Assembly: GCA_016901395.1 (NCBI GenBank)
Contig: JAEAMQ010000067.1
Span: 62,001 to 126,000 of the forward strand
Reading direction: 5' to 3'
Length of the DNA: 64,000 nt
Origin: Prevotella sp.
GTDB lineage: Bacteria; Bacteroidota; Bacteroidia; Bacteroidales; Bacteroidaceae
Part shown: positions 52,959 to 62,226 of the stretch, piece by piece
Layout of the letters: the number at the start of each line of letters is the position of its first letter
Numbering within the stretch: the stretch's first letter is position 1
Notes under the pieces: generated by a model
Told to the model about the DNA's origin: nothing
Databases searched by the model: none
The model's input: the letters and a program-made list of their open reading frames with translations, nothing else
Position numbers and translations under genes: made by a program

Positions 52959-55130
52959 ATGAACAAGACGATAGCTCTTGCATTAGGGGCCTTACTACTC
53001 GGCCAACCCAAACTAAATGCACAGACCATGATTCAGAAAAACAACATCACGCTCAGCAGCGACCTGATGACTCCCGAGGCTCTCTGGGCTATGGGACGCA
53101 TCGGAGGCGCACAGGCTTCGCCCGACGGCAAGCAGGTGGTATATCAAGTGAGTTACTACAGTGTCAAGGAAAACAAGAGTCACACCATGCTTTTCGTCCA
53201 GCCCACCAAGCCCGGAAAGACGATGGCGAAGCCCACGCAGCTCACCACCGACACCAAGAGCGAGAGCGATGCCGCCTGGATTGACGGCGGACAGAGCATT
53301 GCTTTCCTGCGCGACGGACAGCTCTGGAAGATGAATGCCGACGGCAGCGCACGCACACAGCTCACCAACTCGAAGATCGATATTGAGGGATTCCGCTTCT
53401 CGCCCGACGGCAAGCACGTGGTACTCATCAAGAGTCTCGACTACCATGAGTCCATCGCGAAGAACCCCGACGACCTGCCCAAGGCCACAGGACGACTCGT
53501 CACCGACCTCAACTACCGCCACTGGGACCACTATGTGGAGTCTATCCCCCACCCCTTCGTGGCCGATGTAACCGGCGATAAGGTTTCCGACGGCGTGGAT
53601 ATCATGGAGGGTGAACCCTATGAATGTCCGCTCGCCCCCTTCGGCGGCATCGAACAGATTGCCTGGAGCAGCGATTCCAAGCAGGTGGCCTATACCTCCC
53701 GCAAGAAGACGGGCGTGGATTATGCCATCTCCACCGATGCCGACATCTACCTTTATAATATTGACACCCGCACCACCAAGAACCTCTGCAAGCCCGAAGG
53801 CTATGTGGAGCCGAAGATAGACGCCACCAAGAGCATGCGCAATCAGGCCGTGAACCATCAGGAGGGCGACATGAACGTAGGCTATGACATCAATCCTAAG
53901 TTCTCGCCCGACGGTCAATACATCGCCTGGCAGAGCATGAAGCGCGACGGATACGAGAGCGACCGCAACCGCCTCTGTGTCTACAATCTCGCCACCGGCG
54001 ACAAGAAGTATGTCACCGAGAGCTTCGATTCCAATGTCGACGACTACTGCTGGGCCAACGATTCGAAGTCGCTCTACTTCATCGGAGTATGGCATGCTGT
54101 GACGATGGTGTATCAGACCAACCTCAACGGCCAGGTGATGCAGCTCACCGACGGATGGTATGACTACGGCTCCGTGCAGTTGTTGGGCAACACCAAGCAG
54201 CTCCTCGTCACCCGCCATTCATACATTGCACCCGACGATCTCTATGTGCTCACCCCGAACAAGAAGGAGAAAAAGTCGGTCGTGGAGGCCATCACCGCCG
54301 AAAACAAGCACATCCTCGACCAGCTGGCCCAACCGAAGGTGGAGCAGCGCTGGGTGAAAACCACCGACGGCAAGCAGGAACTCGTGTGGATTATCCTGCC
54401 GCCTCACTTCGACGCCAACAAGAAATACCCCACCCTGCTCTTCTGCGAAGGCGGACCGCAAAGCCCCGTGAGCCAGTTCTGGAGCTATCGCTGGAATATG
54501 TTTATCATGGCCGCCCACGGCTATATCGTCGTGGCCCCCAACCGCCGTGGTCTTCCCGGCTTCGGCAGTGAGTGGAACGAGGCCGTGAGTCAGGACTGGA
54601 CCGGACAGTGCATGGACGACTATCTCTCGGCCATCGACGACGCAGCCAACAACCTGCCCTATGTCGACAAGGACCGTCTGGGCTGTGTTGGCGCCTCGTT
54701 TGGTGGTTTCTCGGTCTACTATCTCGCTGGTCATCACGACAAACGCTTCAAGTGTTTCATCTCCCACGACGGTGCCTTCAACCTCGAGTCGATGTACACC
54801 GACACCGAGGAGGCATGGTTCTCCAACTGGGAATACGACGATGCCTACTGGAACAAAGACCAGACCGACGCCGCCCGACGCACCTATGCCAACTCGCCCC
54901 ACCGCTTTGTGGACAAATGGGACACCCCCATCCTTTGCATCCACGGCGAGAAAGACTACCGCATCAACGCCAATCAGGGCTTCGGAGCCTTCAATGCCGC
55001 CCGCATGAGAGGCATCCCCGCCGAGTTGCTTATCTATCCCGACGAGAACCACTGGGTGCTCAAACCACAGAACGGCGTGCTCTGGCAGCGCACCTATTTC
55101 AACTGGCTCGACCGCTGGCTGAAGAAATAA
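52959..55130 (+). CDS. S9 family prolyl oligopeptidase (DPP IV/acylaminoacyl-peptidase-like)
   Basis: The 723-residue protein has a signal peptide (MNKTIALALGALLLGQPKLNA). A beta-propeller with repeated FSPDGKHVV, FSPDGQYIAW-type blades spans roughly 60-440. The alpha/beta-hydrolase domain (about 470-723) has the nucleophile Ser580 in GASFGGFSVYY, Asp in HGEKDYRI and His in DENHWVL. It would cleave dipeptides or acyl-amino acids from peptides in the periplasm or on the surface. The closing part is typical of the family. No regulator is near; the next gene is an MFS carrier 149 bases away. Confidence 0.94.
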   Translation: MNKTIALALGALLLGQPKLNAQTMIQKNNITLSSDLMTPEALWAMGRIGGAQASPDGKQVVYQVSYYSVKENKSHTMLFVQPTKPGKTMAKPTQLTTDTKSESDAAWIDGGQSIAFLRDGQLWKMNADGSARTQLTNSKIDIEGFRFSPDGKHVVLIKSLDYHESIAKNPDDLPKATGRLVTDLNYRHWDHYVESIPHPFVADVTGDKVSDGVDIMEGEPYECPLAPFGGIEQIAWSSDSKQVAYTSRKKTGVDYAISTDADIYLYNIDTRTTKNLCKPEGYVEPKIDATKSMRNQAVNHQEGDMNVGYDINPKFSPDGQYIAWQSMKRDGYESDRNRLCVYNLATGDKKYVTESFDSNVDDYCWANDSKSLYFIGVWHAVTMVYQTNLNGQVMQLTDGWYDYGSVQLLGNTKQLLVTRHSYIAPDDLYVLTPNKKEKKSVVEAITAENKHILDQLAQPKVEQRWVKTTDGKQELVWIILPPHFDANKKYPTLLFCEGGPQSPVSQFWSYRWNMFIMAAHGYIVVAPNRRGLPGFGSEWNEAVSQDWTGQCMDDYLSAIDDAANNLPYVDKDRLGCVGASFGGFSVYYLAGHHDKRFKCFISHDGAFNLESMYTDTEEAWFSNWEYDDAYWNKDQTDAARRTYANSPHRFVDKWDTPILCIHGEKDYRINANQGFGAFNAARMRGIPAELLIYPDENHWVLKPQNGVLWQRTYFNWLDRWLKK

Positions 55131-55145
55131 AGGGAAGCCCTCCCC

Positions 55146-55249
55146 GCCCTCCCAGTAGGGAGAGGGAAGCAAATCCATATGCCAACAAGTATATCCTTAT
55201 GACTGAAAACTTCTTCTGCTCCCCCTCTCTATAGGGAGGGCAGAGAGGG
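55146..55249. repeat. Two GC-rich palindromes, same type as 10733-10748
   Basis: GCCCTCCCAGTAGGGAGAGGG at 55146-55166 (given as two halves: GCCCTCCC and GGGAGAGGG) and CCCCCTCTCTATAGGGAGGG near 55221 to 55240 are imperfect inverted repeats in the gap between the S9 peptidase and MFS genes. Confidence 0.5.
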
Positions 55250-55279
55250 TCTAAATAAAAATCAATATAAAAATAGTAT

Positions 55280-56902
55280 ATGACAGATCAAGTTAAACAA
55301 ACCCTGAGAGACTCTGCCGCCCTGCGTTGGACGGCCCTCTTGCTTCTGGCACTCGCCATGTTCTGTGCCTACATCTTCATGGATATCCTCTCTCCCATCA
55401 AAGACCTGATGCTCACCCAGCGCGGGTGGGACTCCACGGCCTTTGGTACCATGCAAGGTTCGGAGACGTTTCTCAATGTGTTCGTGTTCTTCCTCATCTT
55501 CGCCGGCATCATTCTCGACAAGATGGGCGTGCGCTTCACAGCCCTTCTCTCCGGTGCCGTAATGCTGGCCGGTGCCTGCATCAAGTATTATGCCGTGAGC
55601 GAGAGCTTCATTGGCAGTGGCCTGGAGACATGGTTCACCAACAACCTCAACCACATTCCCGTGTTCGAGCAGCTCGGCGTGTCGCCGTTCTACGAGGGCA
55701 TGCCGGCCTCAGCCAAGCTCGCCGCCTGCGGCTTCATGATCTTCGGCTGCGGTGCTGAGATGGGCGGCATCACCGTGTCGCGTGGTATCGTCAAGTGGTT
55801 CAAGGGTCGCGAGATGGCTCTGGCCATGGGTTCGGAGATGGCATTGGCCCGTCTGGGTGTGGCCACCTGTATGATTTTCTCACCCTTCTTCGCCAAACTC
55901 GGCGGCAATATCGACGTGGCCCGTTCAGTGGCCTTTGGCGTAGTGTTGCTCTGCATCGCCCTGATGATGCTCGTGGTCTACTTCTTCATGGACAAGAAAT
56001 TGGACGCACAGACCGGCGAGGCCGAGGAGAAGGACGACCCCTTCAAGGTCAGCGACCTGGGCCAAATCCTCTCCAGCAGCGGTTTCTGGCTCGTGTCCCT
56101 GCTCTGCGTGCTCTACTATTCGGCCATCTTCCCCTTCCAGAAGTATGCCGTGAACATGCTGCAGTGCAACCTCACCTTTACCGAAGTGCCCGCCGACTCA
56201 TTCTGGGCATCGACCTCGGTCACCATCGTGCAGTATCTCATCATGCTCCTCGTGGCGGTCACCGCCTTCATGTTCAACTTCATGAAGAACAAAGCCGTGA
56301 AATATAGCGTGCTCTGCCTCTCCGTCGTGGCCCTCGTCACCTATTGCTACATGGGCTACATGCGCCAGTCGGCCGAGTCTATCTTCGCCGTGTTCCCGCT
56401 TCTGGCCGTGGGCATCACGCCCATCCTCGGCAACTATGTCGACCATAAGGGCAAGGCCGCCTCGATGCTCGTGCTCGGCTCCCTGCTCCTCATCGCCTGC
56501 CACCTCACCTTCGCTTTCGTGCTCCCCGCATTCCGCGGCAGTCAGGTGGGCGGCGTCATCGTGGCCTACCTCACCATCCTTGTGCTCGGCGCCTCGTTCT
56601 CTCTGGTGCCCGCTTCGTTGTGGCCCAGCGTGCCCAAACTCGTGGATGCCAAGATCATCGGTTCGGCCTATGCCCTGATTTTCTGGATTCAGAACATCGG
56701 TCTGTGGCTTTTCCCGCTGCTCATCGGTAAGGTGCTCGACAAGACCAACCCCGGCGTGACCGATGCCACACAGCTCAACTACACCGCGCCGCTCATCATG
56801 CTGGCCAGCCTCGGTGTAGCCGCCCTCATCATCGGACTCATCCTCAAGGTGGTCGACAAGAAGAAAGGCCTCGGCCTCGAACTCCCGAACATTCAGGAAT
56901 AG
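55280..56902 (+). CDS. MFS family transporter
   Basis: The 540-residue protein has about twelve hydrophobic helices, starting with WTALLLLALAMFCAYIFMDI. The conserved loop DKMGVRFTALLSG sits after TM2, and GIVKWFKGREMALAMGSEMA marks the middle of the N-terminal bundle. The C-terminal half begins after a long cytosolic loop (KLDAQTGEAEEKDDPFK). This general MFS class imports or exports small solutes; the substrate cannot be read. A terminator with an upstream folded stretch lies just past the stop. Confidence 0.88.
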   Translation: MTDQVKQTLRDSAALRWTALLLLALAMFCAYIFMDILSPIKDLMLTQRGWDSTAFGTMQGSETFLNVFVFFLIFAGIILDKMGVRFTALLSGAVMLAGACIKYYAVSESFIGSGLETWFTNNLNHIPVFEQLGVSPFYEGMPASAKLAACGFMIFGCGAEMGGITVSRGIVKWFKGREMALAMGSEMALARLGVATCMIFSPFFAKLGGNIDVARSVAFGVVLLCIALMMLVVYFFMDKKLDAQTGEAEEKDDPFKVSDLGQILSSSGFWLVSLLCVLYYSAIFPFQKYAVNMLQCNLTFTEVPADSFWASTSVTIVQYLIMLLVAVTAFMFNFMKNKAVKYSVLCLSVVALVTYCYMGYMRQSAESIFAVFPLLAVGITPILGNYVDHKGKAASMLVLGSLLLIACHLTFAFVLPAFRGSQVGGVIVAYLTILVLGASFSLVPASLWPSVPKLVDAKIIGSAYALIFWIQNIGLWLFPLLIGKVLDKTNPGVTDATQLNYTAPLIMLASLGVAALIIGLILKVVDKKKGLGLELPNIQE

Positions 56903-56944
56903 ACACTTCAGACGATTCATATATCGTTAAGAAAAAATACCAAA

Positions 56945-57000
56945 AATCATACTTCCCCCATCTGTCGGTTCCGTTCGGGAAAACAGACAAAAGTGTGATT
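56945..57000 (+). other. Folded 3' UTR segment upstream of the MFS terminator
   Basis: AATCATACTT (56945-56954) pairs with AAGTGTGATT (56991-57000), ten bases with one wobble. Inside it TCTGT pairs with ACAGA and TTCC with GGAA. No promoter box precedes it, so it is read as part of the MFS 3' UTR. Confidence 0.55.
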
Positions 57001-57008
57001 TCAACCTC

Positions 57009-57047
57009 AAAGAGACCCAACCGCTGCACGGTTAGGTCTCTTTTTTT
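57009..57047 (+). terminator. Rho-independent terminator of the MFS gene
   Basis: AAAGAGACC-AACCG pairs with CGGTT-GGTCTCTTT around CTGCA, followed by seven T residues (57041-57047). Confidence 0.85.
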
Positions 57048-57099
57048 AATGGTTTTGGCCCTATTTCCGATTCTATTTCATCGTTTTCGCTGGGAGATT

Positions 57100-57175
57100 T
57101 GGTAGTCATCGTCCAACGATTAGATAGTAATCGCACGACGATTAGATAGTAATCGTAAAGCCCTTTTTGTCAAGA
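57100..57175 (-). repeat. 22-bp-period array, ACTATCTAATCG family, locus D
   Basis: The core occurs in complement as CGATTAGATAGT at 57117-57128 and 57139-57150, 22 bases apart, and a degraded third lies at about 57095-57106. On the minus strand it is preceded by TTGACAAAAAGGGCTTTACG, like locus B. Confidence 0.75.
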
Positions 57176-57392
57176 TATTACAACAAGTTGACTATCAGCG
57201 GGTTTTAAAACGTCCATTTTAAGGTTATTTTCGTGGCCAACGCCCTGAGTTTGCCTTTTCAGGCAGCATCGGAAGACGTTTGTACATTTTATTCATTGGA
57301 AATTTCAACCGGCAGCGGAAAGCGAAATTTATTTTCAATCTACACTGTTTTAAAAGGCACGGTACCACGAAAAGGTTACCGCAATCCACCGG
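57176..57392. other. Gap without recognisable features
   Basis: No credible ORF, hairpin with T tract or repeat was seen between the locus D array and the dispersed repeat tandem. Confidence 0.55.
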
Positions 57393-57393
57393 T

Positions 57394-57780
57394 CTCTTAT
57401 TAACCACAGATGAAAACAATGAAAAACAATAATTGAGACTACGAATTACACGAATGACACGAATTAATAAACAGTGATGAACTGTAATTCGTGGTATAAG
57501 AATGTTATTATGTTACTGTGTCTTTAATTTTACTGTGTCTTCGATGTACGATGATACTATCCAATGGTTCTTATCAACCACAGATGAAAACAATGAAAAA
57601 CAATAATTGGGACTACGAATGACACGAATGACACGAATTAATAAACAGTGATGAACTGTTATTCGTAGTATAAAAATGTTATTATGTTACTGTGTCTTTA
57701 ATTTTACTGTGTCTTCGATGTACGATGATACTATCCAATGGTTCTTATCAACCACAGATGAGAACCATGAAAAACAAGGA
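57394..57780 (+). repeat. Tandem of the CCACAGATG dispersed repeat, 174-bp period
   Basis: AACCACAGATGA recurs at about 57402, 57576 and 57750, exactly 174 bases apart, with GAAAAACAATAATTG and CACGAATTAATAAACAGTG phrases behind each of the first two. The two full units are nearly identical. The same phrases in reverse orientation make up 11152-11450. Confidence 0.85.
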
Positions 57781-57783
57781 TGA

Positions 57784-57845
57784 GTTTTCCCGATGCAACC
57801 GGGTGCTCTGTCTCTATAGAGCACCCGGTTGGGTCATCGGAAAAC
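57784..57845 (-). terminator. Large hairpin at the 3' end of the RND gene
   Basis: A perfect 14-bp stem CAACCGGGTGCTCT/AGAGCACCCGGTTG (57796-57809 with 57818-57831) is extended by an outer GTTTTCC-CGATG/CATCGG-AAAAC pair. No T tract follows directly on the minus strand, so termination is likely but not certain; 3'-end protection is the alternative. Confidence 0.5.
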
Positions 57846-57864
57846 AACGGGGGCGATATCTTCC

Positions 57865-60800
57865 CTACGCTGTGGCACGTCTTCCCTTCACCTGCTTGTA
57901 ATAGAGCAGCGGGACCACCACCAGTGTCAAGATTGTAGATGTCACGGTGCCTCCGATCAGAGAGATGGCCAATCCCTGGAAGATCGGGTCAAACAGAATA
58001 ACGATGGCACCTATCACTACCCCGCCTGCCGTGAGCAAAATAGGAGTTGTGCGCACAGCCCCCGACTCGATGATGGCCTGCCGGAGCTGCACACCCTCTC
58101 TCAGACGCAGATCGATGAAGTCGATGAGCAGAATGGAGTTGCGCACCATGATGCCCGCCAATGCGATAAATCCAATCATCGACGGTGCACTGAAATAGGC
58201 TCCCATGAGCCAATGGCCGAGGATGATACCGATAAGCGACAGCGGAATGACCGACAACTGCACCAGAGGAGTGACAAAATTCTGAAACCATGCCACGATG
58301 AGTATGTATATCAGCACAAGCACCAGAAGGAACGCAAAACCCAAATCGCGGAACACATCATGCGTGATCTGCCACTCACCGTCCCATTTCAACGTAAACT
58401 GATCGGCATCGCCCAAGTCCTGTGTATATGACTCCTGCAGGCTGTAGCCATCGGGGAGCTTCACACCGGCCAGTTTCTCTGAGACATCAGACATGGCATA
58501 GATGGGACTTTCCAAGGTGCCGGCCACGTCGCCCATGACATACACCACTCGTTTCTGGTCCTTGCGCGAGATGCTTTTAGCCTTGACACCCTCTGTCACC
58601 TTGACCAGATCGCCGATGGGCACACTCATTCCCTGCTGTCCCACCACCTTCATGGCCAATATGCGAGCCAGGTCAGACCTATCCTTCTCTGCCAGTTGCA
58701 ACACTATGGCGATATCGTCGATGGTCTCCTCGCGGTGAAGCGTGCCTACGGTCATCCCCGAGAGAGCCGTCCGCATGGCCTGCACCACCTGCCCACTCGG
58801 TATGCCCATCTTCATGGCCTTGTCCTTGTCCACCTCCAGACGGTATTCCTTCTGGTCGTCCTCCACGCTCCAGTCCACATCCACCACATTGTCGGTATGT
58901 GCCAGCACGGTTTCCACCTGTCGGGCTACAGCCTCCTGCTGCTGATAGTCGGGACCGTAGATTTCTGCCACGATGGTCGACATCACCGGTGGTCCGGGCG
59001 GCACCTCCACCACTTTCACATTGGCTCCATAGCGCTTGCCTATCGACTGCAAGCCTGCCCGCATCGACTTGGCAATGTCGTGACTCTGCAGGTCACGCTT
59101 GTCCTTGTCGACAATGTTCACCTGAATGTCGGCCACATGGTTGCCACTCCTGTAGTCATAGTGTCTGATCAGACCGTTGAAACTGATAGGGGCGCTCGTG
59201 CCGACATAGGTCTGATAGCTCTTCACCATGGCGTTTCGTCCCACATAGAGCCCCAGCTCCTTAGCCACGGCCGCCGTACGCTCCAAGGTAGTGCCCTCAG
59301 GCATGTCGATGACCACCTGAAACTCGTTTTTGTTGTCGAAGGGAAGCATCTTGACCGGCACCGACTTGGTGAAGAACAGCACAAACGTGGCCAGCAACAC
59401 CATGGTGAGCGTGAGCATGAACGTCCACCGCTTCCTGCGGCTCTCAAGCAGCGGCACGGTCACCTTGGCATACCATCGATAGATGCGCCCCTCCACCATC
59501 TCTGCCTCATCATCCCAGTCGCTCTGCTCTGGATGTCTCCTGCTTTTCATTTGCAGGAACTTAAAACCGAAATAGGGTGTCAGGGTCAGGGCAATGAGGA
59601 GCGAGAACATCATGGCGATAGCTGCTCCGATGGGCATCGGACTCATGTATGGCCCCATCATACCCGACACAAAAGCCATGGGTAGTACAGCCGCAATGAC
59701 GGTGAGCGTGGCCAGGATGGTGGGGTTGCCCACCTCGTTGATGGCAAAGATTGCCGCTTTCAAGGGAGGCAGTTTCTGCTGTTTGAAATGCCGGTGCATG
59801 TTCTCTGCAATCACAATGGAATCGTCGACCACAATACCCGTGACAAACACAAGGGCAAAGAGGGTGATGCGATTGAGCGTATAGCCTAAGAAATAATAGG
59901 CAAAGAGGGTGAGTGCAAACGTGATGGGCACCGAGAGAAACACGACCAGTCCGCCCCTCCACCCCATGGCAATCATCACGAATAACGTGACGGCCACAAT
60001 GGCGATAAACAGGTGCAGGAGGAGCTCTGAAACCTTATGGGAGGCCGTCTCACCATAGTTGCGTGTCACCTCCACATGGATATCGTCGGTGATGACCGTC
60101 TTTTTCAGCTGGTCGACCTTGTGCATCACGGTTTCGGCAAGCTGCATGGCATCCGTGCCCGACTTCTTGGCCACAGAGATGGTAATCGCCGAATAGTCGT
60201 CGGGATGAGCCTTCTTGTCTGATGCCGCAGCACCATAGCTGAACGAGACATACTGCTTGGGAAGTTCTGCCCCGTCTTCCACCTGTGCTATCTGATGGAG
60301 ATAGACAGGCTGATTGTTGCTGGTGCCGACGATAAGTTGTCCGATCTCATCCTTTTGTGTGAAGAATTTACCCGTCTGAACAGCAAACACCTTGTCGCCG
60401 TCGACAATGTTTCCGCTCTCCATCTGTGCATTGTTGGCCGTAAGCGCCTGTGTCACCGTCGCAATGTCTACCTTGCTCTCCGCCATCTTGTCTCTGTCGA
60501 GCACCACCTTGACCTGCCGGCTCTGACCTCCGATGACTCTCACCTCGGCCACATCGGAAATCTTCTTGATCTCATTGCCTACTACCTCTGACACCTGTCG
60601 CAGGTCGTAACCGCCCATTTTGTCGCTCCACAGAGTAAAGGCCAACATCGGCACATCGTCGATAGACCGCGACTTGACGAGAGGCATGGTGGCCCCCTGC
60701 GGCATACGGTCCATGTTTTTCATAATCTCATTGTAGAGCTTCACAAGTGAGCGCTCAGAGTTTTCCCCTACAAAAAACTGTACCGTAATCATACCCATAC

Positions 60801-61074
60801 CGTTCATCGAGGTAGAGTATACATGCTCCACCCCCTTGATATTGGAGACCAGTTTCTCCATGGGTTCTATCAACCGCGACTCCACCTCCCCGGGCGAAGC
60901 ACCGGGATAACCCATCAGGATGTCGGCCGTGGGCACCTCTATCTGCGGTTCTTCCTCGCGAGGTATGAAATAGATGCTGAACAATCCTAAAATGAGAAAA
61001 GCGAAGACCAAGAGGATGCTCAGCTTTGACTTGATGAATGCACGGGCTATCTTGCCTGAAATTCCATGTTCCAT
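57865..61074 (-). CDS. RND family efflux pump inner-membrane subunit
   Basis: The 1069-residue protein has twelve membrane helices in the RND pattern, with two large periplasmic loops. The proton-relay motif GIVVDDSIVIAEN (twin Asp in TM4) and the start KSKLSILLVFAFLILGLFSIYF are of the HAE-1/AcrB-like class. The second half repeats the fold (GFIALAGIMVRNSILLIDFI). It drives export of drugs, detergents or metals from the periplasm using protons. Substrate is unknown; no metal-binding Met cluster was recognised. It is the last gene of a four-gene operon, 12 bases after the adaptor. Confidence 0.95.
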   Translation of the reverse strand: MEHGISGKIARAFIKSKLSILLVFAFLILGLFSIYFIPREEEPQIEVPTADILMGYPGASPGEVESRLIEPMEKLVSNIKGVEHVYSTSMNGMGMITVQFFVGENSERSLVKLYNEIMKNMDRMPQGATMPLVKSRSIDDVPMLAFTLWSDKMGGYDLRQVSEVVGNEIKKISDVAEVRVIGGQSRQVKVVLDRDKMAESKVDIATVTQALTANNAQMESGNIVDGDKVFAVQTGKFFTQKDEIGQLIVGTSNNQPVYLHQIAQVEDGAELPKQYVSFSYGAAASDKKAHPDDYSAITISVAKKSGTDAMQLAETVMHKVDQLKKTVITDDIHVEVTRNYGETASHKVSELLLHLFIAIVAVTLFVMIAMGWRGGLVVFLSVPITFALTLFAYYFLGYTLNRITLFALVFVTGIVVDDSIVIAENMHRHFKQQKLPPLKAAIFAINEVGNPTILATLTVIAAVLPMAFVSGMMGPYMSPMPIGAAIAMMFSLLIALTLTPYFGFKFLQMKSRRHPEQSDWDDEAEMVEGRIYRWYAKVTVPLLESRRKRWTFMLTLTMVLLATFVLFFTKSVPVKMLPFDNKNEFQVVIDMPEGTTLERTAAVAKELGLYVGRNAMVKSYQTYVGTSAPISFNGLIRHYDYRSGNHVADIQVNIVDKDKRDLQSHDIAKSMRAGLQSIGKRYGANVKVVEVPPGPPVMSTIVAEIYGPDYQQQEAVARQVETVLAHTDNVVDVDWSVEDDQKEYRLEVDKDKAMKMGIPSGQVVQAMRTALSGMTVGTLHREETIDDIAIVLQLAEKDRSDLARILAMKVVGQQGMSVPIGDLVKVTEGVKAKSISRKDQKRVVYVMGDVAGTLESPIYAMSDVSEKLAGVKLPDGYSLQESYTQDLGDADQFTLKWDGEWQITHDVFRDLGFAFLLVLVLIYILIVAWFQNFVTPLVQLSVIPLSLIGIILGHWLMGAYFSAPSMIGFIALAGIMVRNSILLIDFIDLRLREGVQLRQAIIESGAVRTTPILLTAGGVVIGAIVILFDPIFQGLAISLIGGTVTSTILTLVVVPLLYYKQVKGRRATA

Positions 61075-61086
61075 AACTTCAAAACA

Positions 61087-62163
61087 TTAGTCTGTGATGA
61101 TAATTTTCTGTCCGTTGTAGAGTTTCTTTCCAGCTCCGTCGATGACTCTGTCTTTGGGAGTAAGTCCAGACAACACCTCGACATGGTCGCCCATATCACT
61201 GCCTAACCGCACCCAGTGCAGAACAGCCCTGTTGTCTTCTCCGGCTACATATACCCCCATGAGCTGGTCACGATGAACGATCGACGACTTGCGTACCATT
61301 ATGCCCGACGCTGTTGCAGATGCCTGCGGATTGGAGATGCGGATGCCTGCATACATGCCTGCCCGCAGATGCGCACGGTCTTGTTGTGAGATGGCAATCT
61401 TCATGGCATACTGACCGCCTGTCGCCGTGGCCGACGGACTGAGTTCGCTGACATACCCCTCCATGGTAGTACCCAAAGATTTGATATCGATGTTTACCCT
61501 TTCGCCCTTTTTCACCATTGCCACATAACTCTCCGGAACCGATGCCGTGACGTTCAGATCGCCCGATTGCTCTATGGTCAGCAATGGCATTCCGGGATTG
61601 GCGATGCTCCCCTCGTCGACCATCTTCTGGGTAACGACACCGGAGAACGGAGCCTTGATATTGGAATAGGCCAGCATGGAGTTGACCTCTCGCAACCCTT
61701 GACGGGCCACCTGCAGACGAGCCATGGCCGACGTGTGGCGCAGGGCCATGCTCTCCAGCTCCTTATCCGACACACTGTTTTGCTCACGCAGAACCTGATA
61801 GCGCTGATAATCGCGATAGGCATCCTTGGAAGCGGCCTCAGCCTCGACGATCATGGCAGCGGCCTGAGCTTGTCTGGCCTTCACATCGGTGCTGTTGATG
61901 ACCACTAAAGTCTGCCCCGCCTTGACCACATCGCCCTGCCTGACAAGTATGCGCTCGATGGTTCCCATCAGCTTGGTGCTGACAACTGCCGTCTGCTTGG
62001 CCGACACCATGCCGCTGAAGAAAAGTTCTCCCTGGCCAGACGAAGAGGGATAATAGGTTTTGACACTGACTGCCCGCTCTGCCTCGTGATGTTTTTTGTC
62101 TGATGAACAGGAGCTGACCACAGCCATGATTACCGTATATAGAATGAGATATTTTGTTTTCAT
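61087..62163 (-). CDS. RND efflux periplasmic adaptor (membrane fusion protein)
   Basis: The ATG at 62163 gives 358 residues with a lipoprotein signal (MKTKYLILYTVIMAVVSSC; lipobox VVSSC). The biotinyl-lipoyl fold (GTIERILVRQGDVVKAGQTL), the alpha-helical hairpin (RQAQAAAMIVEAEAASKDAY) and the beta-barrel and membrane-proximal domains follow in order. It links the RND pump to TolC across the periplasm. It lies 63 bases after the TolC-like gene and 12 bases before the pump gene. Confidence 0.94.
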   Translation of the reverse strand: MKTKYLILYTVIMAVVSSCSSDKKHHEAERAVSVKTYYPSSSGQGELFFSGMVSAKQTAVVSTKLMGTIERILVRQGDVVKAGQTLVVINSTDVKARQAQAAAMIVEAEAASKDAYRDYQRYQVLREQNSVSDKELESMALRHTSAMARLQVARQGLREVNSMLAYSNIKAPFSGVVTQKMVDEGSIANPGMPLLTIEQSGDLNVTASVPESYVAMVKKGERVNIDIKSLGTTMEGYVSELSPSATATGGQYAMKIAISQQDRAHLRAGMYAGIRISNPQASATASGIMVRKSSIVHRDQLMGVYVAGEDNRAVLHWVRLGSDMGDHVEVLSGLTPKDRVIDGAGKKLYNGQKIIITD

Positions 62164-62226
62164 AAACCCTAAAAAACTTTGTATGAAATAATAGTGCTGT
62201 CTGGTTGACCTATAGGACAACTTCCC

